Source: Dietzia lutea
GTDB taxonomy: Bacteria; Actinomycetota; Actinomycetes; Mycobacteriales; Mycobacteriaceae
Assembly (NCBI RefSeq): GCF_003096075.1
Contig: NZ_CP015449.1
Location: forward strand, 2,845,001-2,909,000
Direction of reading: 5' to 3'
Length of the DNA stretch: 64,000 nt
The notes under the pieces are model-generated. The model was not told the DNA's origin. It saw only the letters and a program-made list of their open reading frames with translations, and ran no database searches. Made by a program: the position numbers and the translations under genes. Positions 54,216 through 63,143 of the stretch are shown in pieces. Each line of letters opens with the position of its first letter. The stretch's first letter is position 1.

Positions 54216-54917
54216 ATGAGCACCTCGCCCGAGGCCCCGCAGCCCCAGCCCGCCGCCAAGAACCAGAACCGTCGGAAGAAGGCCCGCGTGATCATGGCCT
54301 CCGGTCTCGTCCTGGGCATCGGCGCCGCCGTGACCCTTGCCGCGTGGTCGGACACCGTGTGGGGATCGGGCACGTTCGGCACCGAGGGCAACGCCTTCAA
54401 CACCCAGGGCTCGTTCGACGGCGGCACCGATTGGAAGGAGCACGTCTCCTCGACCGGCACCGGCGACAACGGGCCGGGAGCCATGTCTTTCGCCCAGAAC
54501 GCCAACGCCCTCATCCCCGGCGTTCCCGTTTACCAGCTGGTCGGACTGCACGAGGCTGAGGGGAATCTCGGCGCCGACATCGTCCTCAAGCGGACCAATG
54601 CCGACACCAGTGCGCTGAAGGACGTCGTGAAGGTCGCTGTCGCCGACGCCGGCACCGGCGAGACCGCACCGGCGTGTGGAGCCGGCACCACCTTCGGTGC
54701 ACCCGTGACGATCGGGGCGCCTGCCTCCCAGATGCTCACCACCGACATCGCTGCGGATGGCTACCGCTGGGTGTGCTTCTCCGCGACCCTCGATGACAAG
54801 GCCACCCCGGCGGTCTCCAACAAGGTGTCCCAGCCGATTCTCTGGGAGTTCGCGGCCACCTCCAAGAACGCACCCGCCACCCCGACCGCTACCACCAGCC
54901 CGGCCAACGTCAGGTAG
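54216..54917 (+). CDS. SipW-dependent exported protein (alternate signal peptide, TasA-like role)
   Basis: 233 residues. A charged Pro-rich start and RRKKARVI lead to the helix MASGLVLGIGAAVTLAAWSD, the signature of SipW-dependent substrates, whose cleavage site lies near A-x-W-x-D. The mature domain begins WGSGTFGTEGNAFNTQGS and is rich in beta-strand, Thr and Gly with two Cys (APACGAG, WVCFSA), ending in a Thr/Pro tail. Family parallels are TasA/CalY fibre proteins and the actinobacterial alternate-signal exported proteins. The ATG at 54216 follows GAGAAAGG. First gene of the unit. Confidence 0.82.
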   Translation: MSTSPEAPQPQPAAKNQNRRKKARVIMASGLVLGIGAAVTLAAWSDTVWGSGTFGTEGNAFNTQGSFDGGTDWKEHVSSTGTGDNGPGAMSFAQNANALIPGVPVYQLVGLHEAEGNLGADIVLKRTNADTSALKDVVKVAVADAGTGETAPACGAGTTFGAPVTIGAPASQMLTTDIAADGYRWVCFSATLDDKATPAVSNKVSQPILWEFAATSKNAPATPTATTSPANVR

Positions 54918-55024
54918 TCCGCGCCGCGTAGGCGACGGCGGGTGACCCGCCGTCGCCCTCGCCGACACCCGCTCAATTTCCTCCTCCCCTCCCCCCTCAC
55001 CTCCGCCCTCGTCAGGAGATCGCC

Positions 55025-55621
55025 ATGAGCGCACAGACTGCGCCTTCCCCGTCCGAGGCGTCCGTCTCGGCAGTTGCCTCTCATCGAGTGCCACGTGGCC
55101 GGTCAGTGTGGTCGTACATCGGCGGCGGCATCGGCAACCTGCTCGCGGCCGGCGGCGTGGTGTGCATCGCGCTGGTGATCCTCGCGGTGTCGATGAACAT
55201 CTCGCTGATCATGTTTAAGACCGGCTCGATGTCGCCGACGATCCCCACCGGGTCCGTCGCAGTGGTCAAGGAGATCTCCGCCGACGAGATCCGCGTGGGC
55301 GACGTCATCACGGTAGATCGCGAAGAGGGCCAACTCCCCGTCACCCACCGGGTGGTGGAAGTGCACACGCAGTCACCCGGCGAGGCACTCGTGCAGATGA
55401 AGGGTGACGCCAACCCCATCGTCGACCCGGGCATGTATCGGGTCGAGACAGTCCGCAAGGTCCTCTGGTCCGTGCCCGAGCTCGCCAAGGTGATCGTGTG
55501 GTTCGGCAACCCCTACGTCCTGGGCGGGATCAGCCTGATCGCCGCGCTCGGCGTGCTGTGGGCGTTCTGGCCGAAGAAGGACGAGGGGGACGACGCGAGC
55601 GAGAGGTCCGGAGATGCGTAG
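55025..55621 (+). CDS. SipW-type signal peptidase I
   Basis: 198 residues, two membrane helices (about 35-58 and 158-185). Catalytic Ser68 is in FKTGSMSPTIPTGS. The second dyad position is His108 in LPVTHRVVEV, where ordinary signal peptidases have Lys; Ser-His is the ER/SipW type. KGDANPIVDPG is the following family box. It should cleave the two exported proteins encoded on either side of it. Starts 107 bp after the first substrate gene and overlaps the next gene by eight bases. Confidence 0.9.
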   Translation: MSAQTAPSPSEASVSAVASHRVPRGRSVWSYIGGGIGNLLAAGGVVCIALVILAVSMNISLIMFKTGSMSPTIPTGSVAVVKEISADEIRVGDVITVDREEGQLPVTHRVVEVHTQSPGEALVQMKGDANPIVDPGMYRVETVRKVLWSVPELAKVIVWFGNPYVLGGISLIAALGVLWAFWPKKDEGDDASERSGDA

Positions 55622-57329
55622 GTCACGCGGCATCCTTCGTCTGAGCCTGGCATTCGTCGGTGTCCTGGCGCTGATGGCCACGGTGGCCCTGAGCGCCATC
55701 ACCATTCGCCCTACAGAGGCGACGTGGCAGGACCGAGTCATGGGGACCTCCCAATTCGGGACCAGCGAAATCGCTGGCCAGAACTTCGCAAGGTCCGCCG
55801 CGGCTTATGGTTCCCTCAAGCCCTGGCTCTCCGGCGCGAGGAACCTCGGGTCGGTTCAGCGCGAAGTAGCTCCGCCCACCCATTGGATCGCGCGCAACGA
55901 AGTGCCCTCTAACTGGCGCAATGAGTCCGCCGGCGACGCCTGGACCTCGGTTCGGGCAAGTGCTGACACTCGGACGTGCGCGCGTCGTGAAAACCAGCAG
56001 CCTGACGGGTGCCAGTTCGAAGATCTCCCGGATGGCCCCGGAACTAGCTACGCCGTGTCCCAGACCAGGGATCTCGAGGCGACAGCTTGGGCCCTGTTAG
56101 TGAGGGTGCCTCTCGTTCGTACTTCTTCCACGCCGATCACCGCTACCGCTTCGTGCGCTCCTGGCGTGGACGGCGATGCCTCGATTTCCGGTTCTCCAAT
56201 TACGATCGGCGGATTTCTTTGGAACTCTGGTGACCAAATTTCGATACCCAGTGAAGGCCGTCAGGTCTCCTTCACCAGGAACATCGGGCTGTATACGTAC
56301 AAGGGAGTCCTCCAGCATCACAGTGTTGAAAAGAACGGCTATGCCCTGTCCCAACTCCGACTCTTCGTCGAAGCATCAGGAAACGTTCTCGGCTCCGACC
56401 CTTGGACCTTCCATGTAATTCTCGCCCACGCCGAATGTGGCGCTTCTAGTTCCTTTACTGGTGCACCAACCCGCCCCAGCACCTCTTGGCCCAGCCCGCT
56501 CCCAGAGCAACTCGGTCGGGTATCTGCCATGCGGACTGCCGAAGTCTTGCAAACAGAGACCCAGGCAGCGCCGGCTAGTGAAACTCCCCCGGGCAACGTC
56601 GACGAGACGGAGTTGCCTTCGTTGGAGGACGTCGCGGACGACGAGTCGTCGACAGACGAGGAGGGCAAATCGACCGAGGCGGCCCCGAGCCCGACCGCCT
56701 CGCCGCAACCGACCCAGTCCTCAGAACCGCTCGCCGCGGAGCCGGAGACTGTGGACTCAGAGCCTGCAACGTCGGAGCCGGCGACTTCTGAGCCGACCGT
56801 GCCCACCACCGTTCCCGAGGGTCCGCAGAACCCAGAGGCGGTGCGCGTCGGCCGGGAGTTCGAAGTGGTCACCCGCGACGGCCTCGAGCTCGGCACCGCA
56901 AGGATCGACGATATCGTCCGCACGCCCGGCTGCGGAGCGGAGCTAACCCTGAGCATCCGCACCTCTGCCGAGGCGGGCCCCGACCGGTGGGCGTCCATCG
57001 GCCCGGGCGACTTCGCCGAGGTCCGCCCCAGCGGGTCGATCCGCAGGGCCGGCACCGTCACCTCGGACTGTGATCAGTCGACCAACTCCAGGATCGCAGC
57101 GCTCTCGGCGAGCCGGGAGTACGAGATCGTCATCGCGATAGCGCTCGACGACTCCGCGCAGCAGGCCATGCTCCGACCCGACGGCACCGCCGGGTGGATG
57201 TTCGACCTGCCGCCGCTGCCTAAGGTGACCGCCACGACCAGCCCGTCGGCGCCGGCGACCACCTCGAGCCCGACCACAGACGCGAGCGAGCCCAGCGTCG
57301 AGACGTCGGTGACCACCGCCGAGGCATGA
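55614..57329 (+). CDS. Large exported protein with SipW-type signal, second substrate
   Basis: 571 residues. The signal helix LSLAFVGVLALMATVALSAI is followed by EATWQDRVMGTSQFGTSEIA, which matches the first substrate (AAWSDTVWGSGTFGT) at W-x-D-x-V-x-G-x3-F-G-T. A folded region to ~290 contains four Cys. A long acidic Pro/Ser/Thr/Glu linker (about 315-415) follows, then a second beta-rich domain (REFEVVTRDGLELGTARIDD) and a Thr/Pro/Ser-rich end. No membrane anchor or sortase motif at the C-terminus. It could be an accessory or tip protein to the fibre-like first protein (inference). Confidence 0.75.
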   Translation: MRRSRGILRLSLAFVGVLALMATVALSAITIRPTEATWQDRVMGTSQFGTSEIAGQNFARSAAAYGSLKPWLSGARNLGSVQREVAPPTHWIARNEVPSNWRNESAGDAWTSVRASADTRTCARRENQQPDGCQFEDLPDGPGTSYAVSQTRDLEATAWALLVRVPLVRTSSTPITATASCAPGVDGDASISGSPITIGGFLWNSGDQISIPSEGRQVSFTRNIGLYTYKGVLQHHSVEKNGYALSQLRLFVEASGNVLGSDPWTFHVILAHAECGASSSFTGAPTRPSTSWPSPLPEQLGRVSAMRTAEVLQTETQAAPASETPPGNVDETELPSLEDVADDESSTDEEGKSTEAAPSPTASPQPTQSSEPLAAEPETVDSEPATSEPATSEPTVPTTVPEGPQNPEAVRVGREFEVVTRDGLELGTARIDDIVRTPGCGAELTLSIRTSAEAGPDRWASIGPGDFAEVRPSGSIRRAGTVTSDCDQSTNSRIAALSASREYEIVIAIALDDSAQQAMLRPDGTAGWMFDLPPLPKVTATTSPSAPATTSSPTTDASEPSVETSVTTAEA

Positions 57330-57396
57330 GCCACCCTCGGCAGGGACGCCCACCGAGCCGGTCGCCAGTGTCCGAGTCGGATGCGAGAGTGGTCCC

Positions 57397-60117
57397 ATGG
57401 CGACTAAGGGGCAGAAGGAGTCGGTGAAGGTCGACGGGCGGACCGTGCGGTTCACCCACCCCGACAAGGTGCTCTACGAGGCCACCGGCACCACCAAGGC
57501 CGACGTGCTGGAGTACTACACGGCCGTCGCGCCGCTGCTCATGACCTACGCCGGCAACCGGCCCGTCACCCGCAAGCGCTGGCCCGACGGCACTGACGCC
57601 GACTCCTTCTTCGAGAAGAACCTGCCCCAGCACGCGCCCGACTGGGTGCCGAGCGTGACCATCGAGCACTCCTCGCGCACCGTCCGTTACCCGGTGCTCG
57701 ACTCCCCCGCGACCCTGGCCTGGTTCGCCCAGCAGGCCGCCCTCGAGCTGCACGTGCCGCAGTGGACTCTCACGAACGGTGAGCCGGGGAGGACGCGGCG
57801 GATCGTCATCGACCTCGATCCGGGTGAGGGCGTGGAACTGGATACGACGGCGAAGGTCGCCCTGCGCGTCCGAGATTTGCTGTCCGAGGCGGGACTCGAG
57901 TCGTTCCCGGTCACCAGTGGCTCCAAGGGGATCCACCTCTACGCCCGGCTGGACAAGGCCGTCACCGCCGCCAGCGCCTCCAAGGTGGCCAAGGAGATCG
58001 CGCAGTCCCTCGCCAAGCAGACCCCGGACCTGGTCACCGCCACCATGAAGCGCTCCATCCGCGACGGCAAGGTGTTCGTCGACTGGAGCCAGAACAGCGG
58101 CGCCAAGACCACCGTCGCGCCGTACTCCCTACGCGGGCGGGCCGAGCCGTGGGTGGCCGCGCCCCGCTCGTGGGAGGAACTCGGCGACGGCGGCCTGACG
58201 CACCTGCACTGGGACGACGTCCTCAAGCGACTGGACTCCGACGGCGACCTCCTCGACGGCCTCGAGGGCACGGCCAAGAAGGGCGGCTCCGCCAAGAAGA
58301 AGCCCGCCACGAAGGCCCCCGCCAAGAAGACCCCGGCCGAGAAGAAGGCGTCCTCGTCCGGCTCGGCGTCGCGGGCCAAGAAGTCGTCCGGGGGCAAGAA
58401 GAGCTCGTCGTCGTCGGATGACGAGGACCCCGACCGCGCGGACACCGACGCTGACGACACCGACGGCTCCACCGGCGACACCGACTCGGACGGCGCGGAC
58501 ACCCGCGCCGCCGAGGCCGAGGGCTGCGACGCCTCCCCCACCAGCGAGGACGCGGTGGTCACGAGCCTGGCGGAGTACCGGCGCAAGCGGGATCGCCGTC
58601 GCACGCCCGAGCCGTTCGAGGACGAGGTCGAGACCGATCGCTCAGAGGGCGACGGGCCCATCTTCGTGATCCAGGAACACCACGCGCGCCGCCTGCACTA
58701 CGATCTGCGGCTCGAACACCACGGGGTCCTGGCCTCGTGGGCCGTGCCCAAGAACCTGCCCACCGAGCCCAAGGACCGCCGGCTCGCGGTGAACACCGAG
58801 GACCACCCGCTCGGTTACGAGACGTTCGAGGGCACCATCCCCAAGGGCGAGTACGGCGCCGGCCACATGACCATCTGGGACCGCGGCACCTACGAGTGCG
58901 AGAAGTGGCGCGAGGACGAGATCATCGTGTGGCTCGACGGCGACAAGGTCTCCGGCCGGTACGTCCTCGTCCGCACGAGCGCCGAGAAGAACCAGTGGAT
59001 CGTGCAGTACATGAAGGACCAGTCGCCCGACTCCTTCTACGGCGGCCGCGACAACCCGAAGTCGCGGTATCCCGAAGGCGACAAGTCCGCGTCGCGCTCC
59101 GGCGGCAGCGGCTCCGGAGGTTCCGGCCGCGCGTCCCGCTCCGACGACTCCGACCGATCCGACAGCGCCGCCCGCCCCGACACGCCCCCGCTCCCCATGA
59201 TCCCCACGGCCGCCGAGGTCACCGGGCTGCCCGACGACACGTGGGCGTTCGAGGGCAAGTGGGACGGTTACCGCGTGACCGTGGCGACCAACGGCGAGCA
59301 GACCCGCCTGGTCAGCCGCAACGGCAACTCCATGGACTGGCTCGCCGACGGCTTCCCCGGACTGGCCGAGACACTCGAGAAGCCCGCCGTGATCGACGCG
59401 GAGCTCGTCATCCTCGACTCCAACGGCGTGCCCGACTTCGCCTCGCTGGCCAAGCAGGCCGCCGCCGAGGGCAAGGACTCGTCTCTTCCGCCGGTCGAGC
59501 TGTTCGTCTTTGACGTGCTCGAGGTCGACGGCGTGGATCTGCAGTCGCAGCCGTGGGAGCGTCGCCGCGAGGTGCTGGACCTGCTCGCCCCGGCGTTGAC
59601 CGAGGTCGAGCGTGTGCACGTGCCCGACGTCCTCGACGGGCCCGGCGACCGCGCCCTGGCCGAGGCCGAGGAGTACGGCTGGGAGGGCATCGTCGCCAAG
59701 CGTCGCGACTCGAAGTACGAGTCAGGCCGGCGGTCGAAGGCGTGGCTCAAGCAGAAGCTGCTCACCACCACCGAGGCGGTCGTCGGCGGCTGGCGGCCCG
59801 GCAAGGGCGGACGCTCCGGCTCGCTGGGCTCCCTGCTGCTGGGCGTGCCCGCCGAGACGGGGCTGGCCTACATCGGGCGCGTCGGCACCGGGTTCACCGA
59901 CAAGCAGGCGCGCGCCCTGCTCGACGAGCTCGAGCCCCTGCGCCGGAAGACCAGCCCCTTCGTGGAGCAGCTGCCCGCTGACGCCCGCCGCGATGCCATC
60001 TGGGTCCTACCCAAGATCGTCGTGGAGGTCCGCCACCAGGGCTTCACCGACGACGGCAACTTGCGCCAACCCTCCTGGCGCGACATCCGCCGCGACAAGC
60101 TGCCAGGGGACTTGTAG
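57397..60117 (+). CDS. ligD: Multifunctional NHEJ DNA ligase LigD (polymerase-phosphoesterase-ligase)
   Basis: 906 residues with domain order polymerase, 3'-phosphoesterase, ligase, as in mycobacteria. The polymerase primase-like domain (~1-285) has IVIDLDPGEG and VTSGSKGIHLYARL. A Lys/Ser/Asp-rich linker (~290-395) follows. The phosphoesterase (~415-565) has QEHHARRLHYDLRLEHHG and PKGEYGAGHMTIWDRG. The ligase has catalytic Lys621 in FEGKWDGYRVTV and the OB-fold GGWRPGKGGRSGSLGSL. With Ku (47221-48261) it repairs double-strand breaks. All key residues are present. Confidence 0.95.
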   Translation: MATKGQKESVKVDGRTVRFTHPDKVLYEATGTTKADVLEYYTAVAPLLMTYAGNRPVTRKRWPDGTDADSFFEKNLPQHAPDWVPSVTIEHSSRTVRYPVLDSPATLAWFAQQAALELHVPQWTLTNGEPGRTRRIVIDLDPGEGVELDTTAKVALRVRDLLSEAGLESFPVTSGSKGIHLYARLDKAVTAASASKVAKEIAQSLAKQTPDLVTATMKRSIRDGKVFVDWSQNSGAKTTVAPYSLRGRAEPWVAAPRSWEELGDGGLTHLHWDDVLKRLDSDGDLLDGLEGTAKKGGSAKKKPATKAPAKKTPAEKKASSSGSASRAKKSSGGKKSSSSSDDEDPDRADTDADDTDGSTGDTDSDGADTRAAEAEGCDASPTSEDAVVTSLAEYRRKRDRRRTPEPFEDEVETDRSEGDGPIFVIQEHHARRLHYDLRLEHHGVLASWAVPKNLPTEPKDRRLAVNTEDHPLGYETFEGTIPKGEYGAGHMTIWDRGTYECEKWREDEIIVWLDGDKVSGRYVLVRTSAEKNQWIVQYMKDQSPDSFYGGRDNPKSRYPEGDKSASRSGGSGSGGSGRASRSDDSDRSDSAARPDTPPLPMIPTAAEVTGLPDDTWAFEGKWDGYRVTVATNGEQTRLVSRNGNSMDWLADGFPGLAETLEKPAVIDAELVILDSNGVPDFASLAKQAAAEGKDSSLPPVELFVFDVLEVDGVDLQSQPWERRREVLDLLAPALTEVERVHVPDVLDGPGDRALAEAEEYGWEGIVAKRRDSKYESGRRSKAWLKQKLLTTTEAVVGGWRPGKGGRSGSLGSLLLGVPAETGLAYIGRVGTGFTDKQARALLDELEPLRRKTSPFVEQLPADARRDAIWVLPKIVVEVRHQGFTDDGNLRQPSWRDIRRDKLPGDL

Positions 60118-60121
60118 CGGT

Positions 60122-60168
60122 GCTGACCTGCAGTGCCCTGGACGGGGGTTTCAGGGCACCGCTGGCAG
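60122..60168. repeat. TGACCTGC hairpin element, copy 1
   Basis: GCTGACCTGCAGTGCCCTGG, then CGGGGGTTTCAGGGC and CCGC, almost the same as 60999-61047. The right arm is degraded, but the inner TGCCCTG/CAGGGCA stem survives. It sits directly after the LigD stop, so it probably serves as terminator. Confidence 0.65.
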
Positions 60169-60312
60169 ATCGGCGCCGGGCGGCGGCTCGCCCACCTCGC
60201 GACTGCGGCCGGAAGCTTGTCGGCACCACTGCGAAAAAGCGGCCCGGAAAGCGCAATGGTTACACCAAAGTTCGGAAGAGCGATCGCCGGTCGCCGCGCC
60301 GCCGCACGCCCC

Positions 60313-60810
60313 TCAGTCGGCGACGTAGGGATTCGTCGGGGCACGTCGACGCATCCTCGCGGGGACCACGAACAGCATGACGGCCACGAACGCGGCCATC
60401 ACAGCCGCCGCGGCAAGGCCCCACACCGTCCCCATCACCAAGGTGAAGATGAGCGCGACCAGGCCGACCATCGCGACAGAGAGGATCGTCAGCCCCACGC
60501 GCGCCAACCTCGCGGACACCCAGAGCACCCGGTCCTTACGGTGGGAGCGGAACACCGCGCGATGGATCATCACCGGCGCCAGCAGGATCACGGACGAGGT
60601 CAAGGTGAGCGTCAGAACCGCCAGGTAAAGGGTTCGGGCGCCACCGCCGAGCTCCGCAAAACGCTCCTGGAACGGCACGACCAGCAGGAAGCCGGTAAGG
60701 ACCTGGCCGCCGGTCTGGACGATGCGTAACTCCTGCAGCAGCTCGATCCAGTTGCGGTCGATCCGCTGGGCCTCGGTCTCGTCGCGCTCGCGGGGTTGCT
60801 CGACCTCCAT
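60313..60810 (-). CDS. Small four-helix membrane protein (DUF6328-like)
   Basis: 165 residues. An acidic start (RIDRNWIELLQELRIVQTGG) is followed by four helices: about residues 35-50, 62-85, 105-130 and 132-152. The R-N-W-x-E-L-L-Q-E-L-R-I/V-x-Q-T-G start is characteristic of a family of DUF6328-type actinobacterial membrane proteins. Function unknown. It converges on LigD. Confidence 0.75.
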   Translation of the reverse strand: MEVEQPRERDETEAQRIDRNWIELLQELRIVQTGGQVLTGFLLVVPFQERFAELGGGARTLYLAVLTLTLTSSVILLAPVMIHRAVFRSHRKDRVLWVSARLARVGLTILSVAMVGLVALIFTLVMGTVWGLAAAAVMAAFVAVMLFVVPARMRRRAPTNPYVAD

Positions 60811-60998
60811 GCCGCTCCTCTCGCCGCGGAACCCTTATCGTTCCCCGGCCCACCTGCTGGTGGCGGGTCTTTGCCGGGAATCGTCACCACTCCGCCGGTG
60901 CCGCCCACCCCCGGTGGCCCGGCGTGGCGGAGGGCGGGCTCGTCGTCGTGGCCGTCGCTCCCTAACCCTCGCAGGGCGACGGCCGTGTCTCCCTGGTC

Positions 60999-61047
60999 GC
61001 TGACCTGCAGTGCCCTGGGCGGGGGTTTCAGGGCGCCGCAGGTCAGC
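60999..61047. terminator. TGACCTGC hairpin element, copy 2
   Basis: GCTGACCTGC (60999-61008) pairs perfectly with GCAGGTCAGC (61038-61047), with an inner CCCTG/CAGGG stem. It is nearly the same sequence as the element after LigD (60122). A third hairpin with the same outer arms is at 63099-63143. It lies upstream of a + strand gene and behind the start of a minus gene, so a terminator role is not certain here. Confidence 0.6.
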
Positions 61048-61114
61048 GCGGTTCGCGGCCACCCCGGTGAGGCGAACGGCGACCGCGGGTCCGCGCGTCG
61101 GGCAGCATGAAGGC

Positions 61115-61660
61115 ATGGTCAAGTCGTCGAGTACCGCCGCCGTCGCCGCCGCCACCGGCCGCTCGTGGGAGGACTGGGTCGAGCTGCTCGACCGCGAGGG
61201 CGCCCGCGAGCTCAAGCACACCGCCATCGCGCGGCTGACGTTGCAGCACATGCCCGAGTCGGTGGAGCAGCGCGAATGGTGGGCGCAGCACGCCGCCGTC
61301 GCCTACGAGCAGCACGCCGAGCTGCGAGTCCCCGGGCAGTCCTGCGACGGCGACTTTCAGCTGTCCACCTCGAAGACCGTGGCCGGCGACAAGGACGCGG
61401 CGCTCGAGGCGTGGGTGGCGCTCGTCGGTGAGCGCGAGGAGTTCGGCGGGGTCGAGATCGAGGCCGAGCCGTCCACCTCGAGCACCGAGAAGTGGCGCTA
61501 CTGGCGGGTGCCGCTGGCAGACGGATCCCGCGTGGCCCTGAACTTCAGCGACAAGGCCGGCGGCAAGTGCACCGTGGGACTGGTGCACAGCAAGCTCGAC
61601 TCGGCCGAGGCCATCGGCTATTGGCGGCCCGTGTGGAAGGAGCAGCTCGCGCAGCTCTGA
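61115..61660 (+). CDS. Hypothetical protein, DUF4287-like N-terminus
   Basis: 181 residues, soluble. TGRSWEDWVELLDREGAREL and KHTAIARLTLQHMPESVEQR resemble the short DUF4287 helical module (T-G-x-x-x-x-x-W). The C-terminal half (STEKWRYWRVPLADGSRVAL, then GKCTVGLVHSKL) is beta-rich and may be an AHSA1/START-like fold. It could bind a small hydrophobic ligand; function unknown. The ATG at 61115 starts the conserved region. Confidence 0.65.
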   Translation: MVKSSSTAAVAAATGRSWEDWVELLDREGARELKHTAIARLTLQHMPESVEQREWWAQHAAVAYEQHAELRVPGQSCDGDFQLSTSKTVAGDKDAALEAWVALVGEREEFGGVEIEAEPSTSSTEKWRYWRVPLADGSRVALNFSDKAGGKCTVGLVHSKLDSAEAIGYWRPVWKEQLAQL

Positions 61661-61677
61661 CCGCGATCAGCACAGTT

Positions 61678-61714
61678 AGCAGGCGCCAGTAGGTGTTAGC
61701 CGTTGGCGCCTGCT
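61678..61714. terminator. Bidirectional hairpin terminator
   Basis: AGCAGGCGCCA (61678-61688) and TGGCGCCTGCT (61704-61714) form a perfect 11-bp stem with a 15-base loop, between the stops of two convergent genes. Confidence 0.7.
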
Positions 61715-61723
61715 GACACCGCC

Positions 61724-62893
61724 TCAGGCCTGCTGCAGTGACGGCTCGATGTACTCCCAGGCCTCGTCGAAGTTCTCAAGGAAGGTCGGCCAGTTGTGCA
61801 GCCCGGTGTCGAGGTAGTCGACCCGGTGATCGATGCCCTCGGCGTTCAGCGCCCGCTCCAGCGCTTGGGCGCCCTCGAGCGAGCCGCGCTCGATGATGAT
61901 GCCGAGGACCACGCCCAGCATGTCGGCCCCGTAGTAACCGAGGTCGTCGGGCCCGATCTCGCCGCTGCCGGTGGAGAAGTACACGGGCATCTCGGCCAGG
62001 CCCTCCACGTGCGAGACCGTGTCGTTCTCGCGCCACCGCTCACTGCGGTACGGCCCCCACATGTTCTCCAGGTCGCCGCCGCGGAGCTCCACGGCGAGCC
62101 GCAGGTTCTGGTACCCGATGCCGTCCATGGTGGAGTAGTAGCCACTGAAGGCCATGACCCCGTCATAGAGCTCGGGGTAGGTGGCCGCGAGGTGCATGGC
62201 GGCCTGGGCGCCGGCTGAGGCGCCGCCGATGGCGGCCTTGCCGGTGGTGGACTCGCCCATGCTGGCAAGTCCCTGCTCGATGATGCCGGGCAACTCCTCG
62301 GTGATAAAGGTCTCCCACTTGTTGTAGCCGAGCGCGGAGTCCGCGTTCTCCCAGTCGGTCCAGTAGGCACCGCCGGCCCCGGTCGGGGCGACAACGTGCA
62401 CGTTCTCGTCGGCCATGCGGGACGCGATGTCGGCACGGTGGTTCCAGCCACTGTCACCCTCGGGCGCGTCCACGCCGTCGAGCATGTAGAGAACGGGGGC
62501 CTTGTCGGACACGCGCGACGGCACGACCTCGAGGATCACCTCGCGGTGCATCGCCGCGGAGCGGACCAGCCAGTACTGGTATTCGCCTTCGGTCCGCTCG
62601 ACCTCGACGAACTCGCTCGTGGTGATCCTCGGATCGACCGGGCGGGGCGTCTCGACGGGCATCGACGAGCCCTCGCCGGTGAGCGGGAGGTCGGCGGAAC
62701 CCACAGCGCCCAGGAGGTCGGCCGTCGAGCCGACGGGCACGGAGCCGACGCCCTCGATGATCGACCCGAGCTGCTGCTCGCTGAGGCTTGACAAGTCCAG
62801 CTCGGGCTGCGCGGCGGCGGGGGAGGCGACACCGAGGGCAAGCGCGAGGGCGAGCGCGCCGGCCACGGGGAGCCGGAGGGACGGAAAAGCCAT
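61724..62893 (-). CDS. Secreted mycolyltransferase (Ag85/Cmt family)
   Basis: 389 residues. The signal peptide is at 1-28 (LRLPVAGALALALALGVASP, cleavage near AAAQ). A Ser/Gly/Leu-rich spacer (~30-80, LDLSSLSEQQLGSIIEGVGS) precedes the esterase fold. Markers are VLYMLDGVDAPEGDSGW, TGAGGAYWTDWEN, nucleophile Ser226 in GGASAGAQAAMH and His in DTGLHNWPTF. These enzymes move corynomycolates or mycolates onto trehalose and arabinogalactan in the cell envelope. The ATG at 62893 is chosen by the signal peptide; 51 codons upstream are non-coding. Supports a mycolate-producing host. Confidence 0.9.
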   Translation of the reverse strand: MAFPSLRLPVAGALALALALGVASPAAAQPELDLSSLSEQQLGSIIEGVGSVPVGSTADLLGAVGSADLPLTGEGSSMPVETPRPVDPRITTSEFVEVERTEGEYQYWLVRSAAMHREVILEVVPSRVSDKAPVLYMLDGVDAPEGDSGWNHRADIASRMADENVHVVAPTGAGGAYWTDWENADSALGYNKWETFITEELPGIIEQGLASMGESTTGKAAIGGASAGAQAAMHLAATYPELYDGVMAFSGYYSTMDGIGYQNLRLAVELRGGDLENMWGPYRSERWRENDTVSHVEGLAEMPVYFSTGSGEIGPDDLGYYGADMLGVVLGIIIERGSLEGAQALERALNAEGIDHRVDYLDTGLHNWPTFLENFDEAWEYIEPSLQQA

Positions 62894-63008
62894 GATGCTC
62901 CAGAATTGAGGTGCGATAACGCGTTTAATCTTAACAGAACTTACTGCCAGGCTGAGTATTGTCTGTGAGCGACCAGCCCAATCAGTTCCGACGCGCGCCT
63001 TCACCCGG

Positions 63009-63080
63009 CCGCGCGACAACCGCGTGGTACACCTGCAGCCGCTCACGACAATTCGTGAGCGGCTGCAGTGGTTGCGCGCG
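63009..63080. terminator. Extended palindrome upstream of the mycolyltransferase gene
   Basis: CTGCAGCCGCTCACG (63033-63047) and CGTGAGCGGCTGCAG (63054-63068) form a perfect 15-bp stem with a 6-base loop. Outer arms CGCGCGACAACC (63009-63020) and TGGTTGCGCGCG (63069-63080) can extend the pairing. It could be a terminator for a transcript from either side or a protein-binding site. Confidence 0.5.
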
Positions 63081-63098
63081 ACTGTAAGGAAAGCGCTC

Positions 63099-63143
63099 TG
63101 ACCTGCGGGGCCCTGACGGGGCCGTGCAGAGGTCCCCAGGTCA
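63099..63143. terminator. TGACCTG hairpin element, copy 3
   Basis: TGACCTG (63099-63105) and CAGGTCA (63137-63143), with an adjoining GGGG/CCCC pair, flank the stop codon of the minus-strand membrane protein gene. It shares outer arms with the hairpin elements at 60122 and 60999. Likely terminates the symporter operon. Confidence 0.5.
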
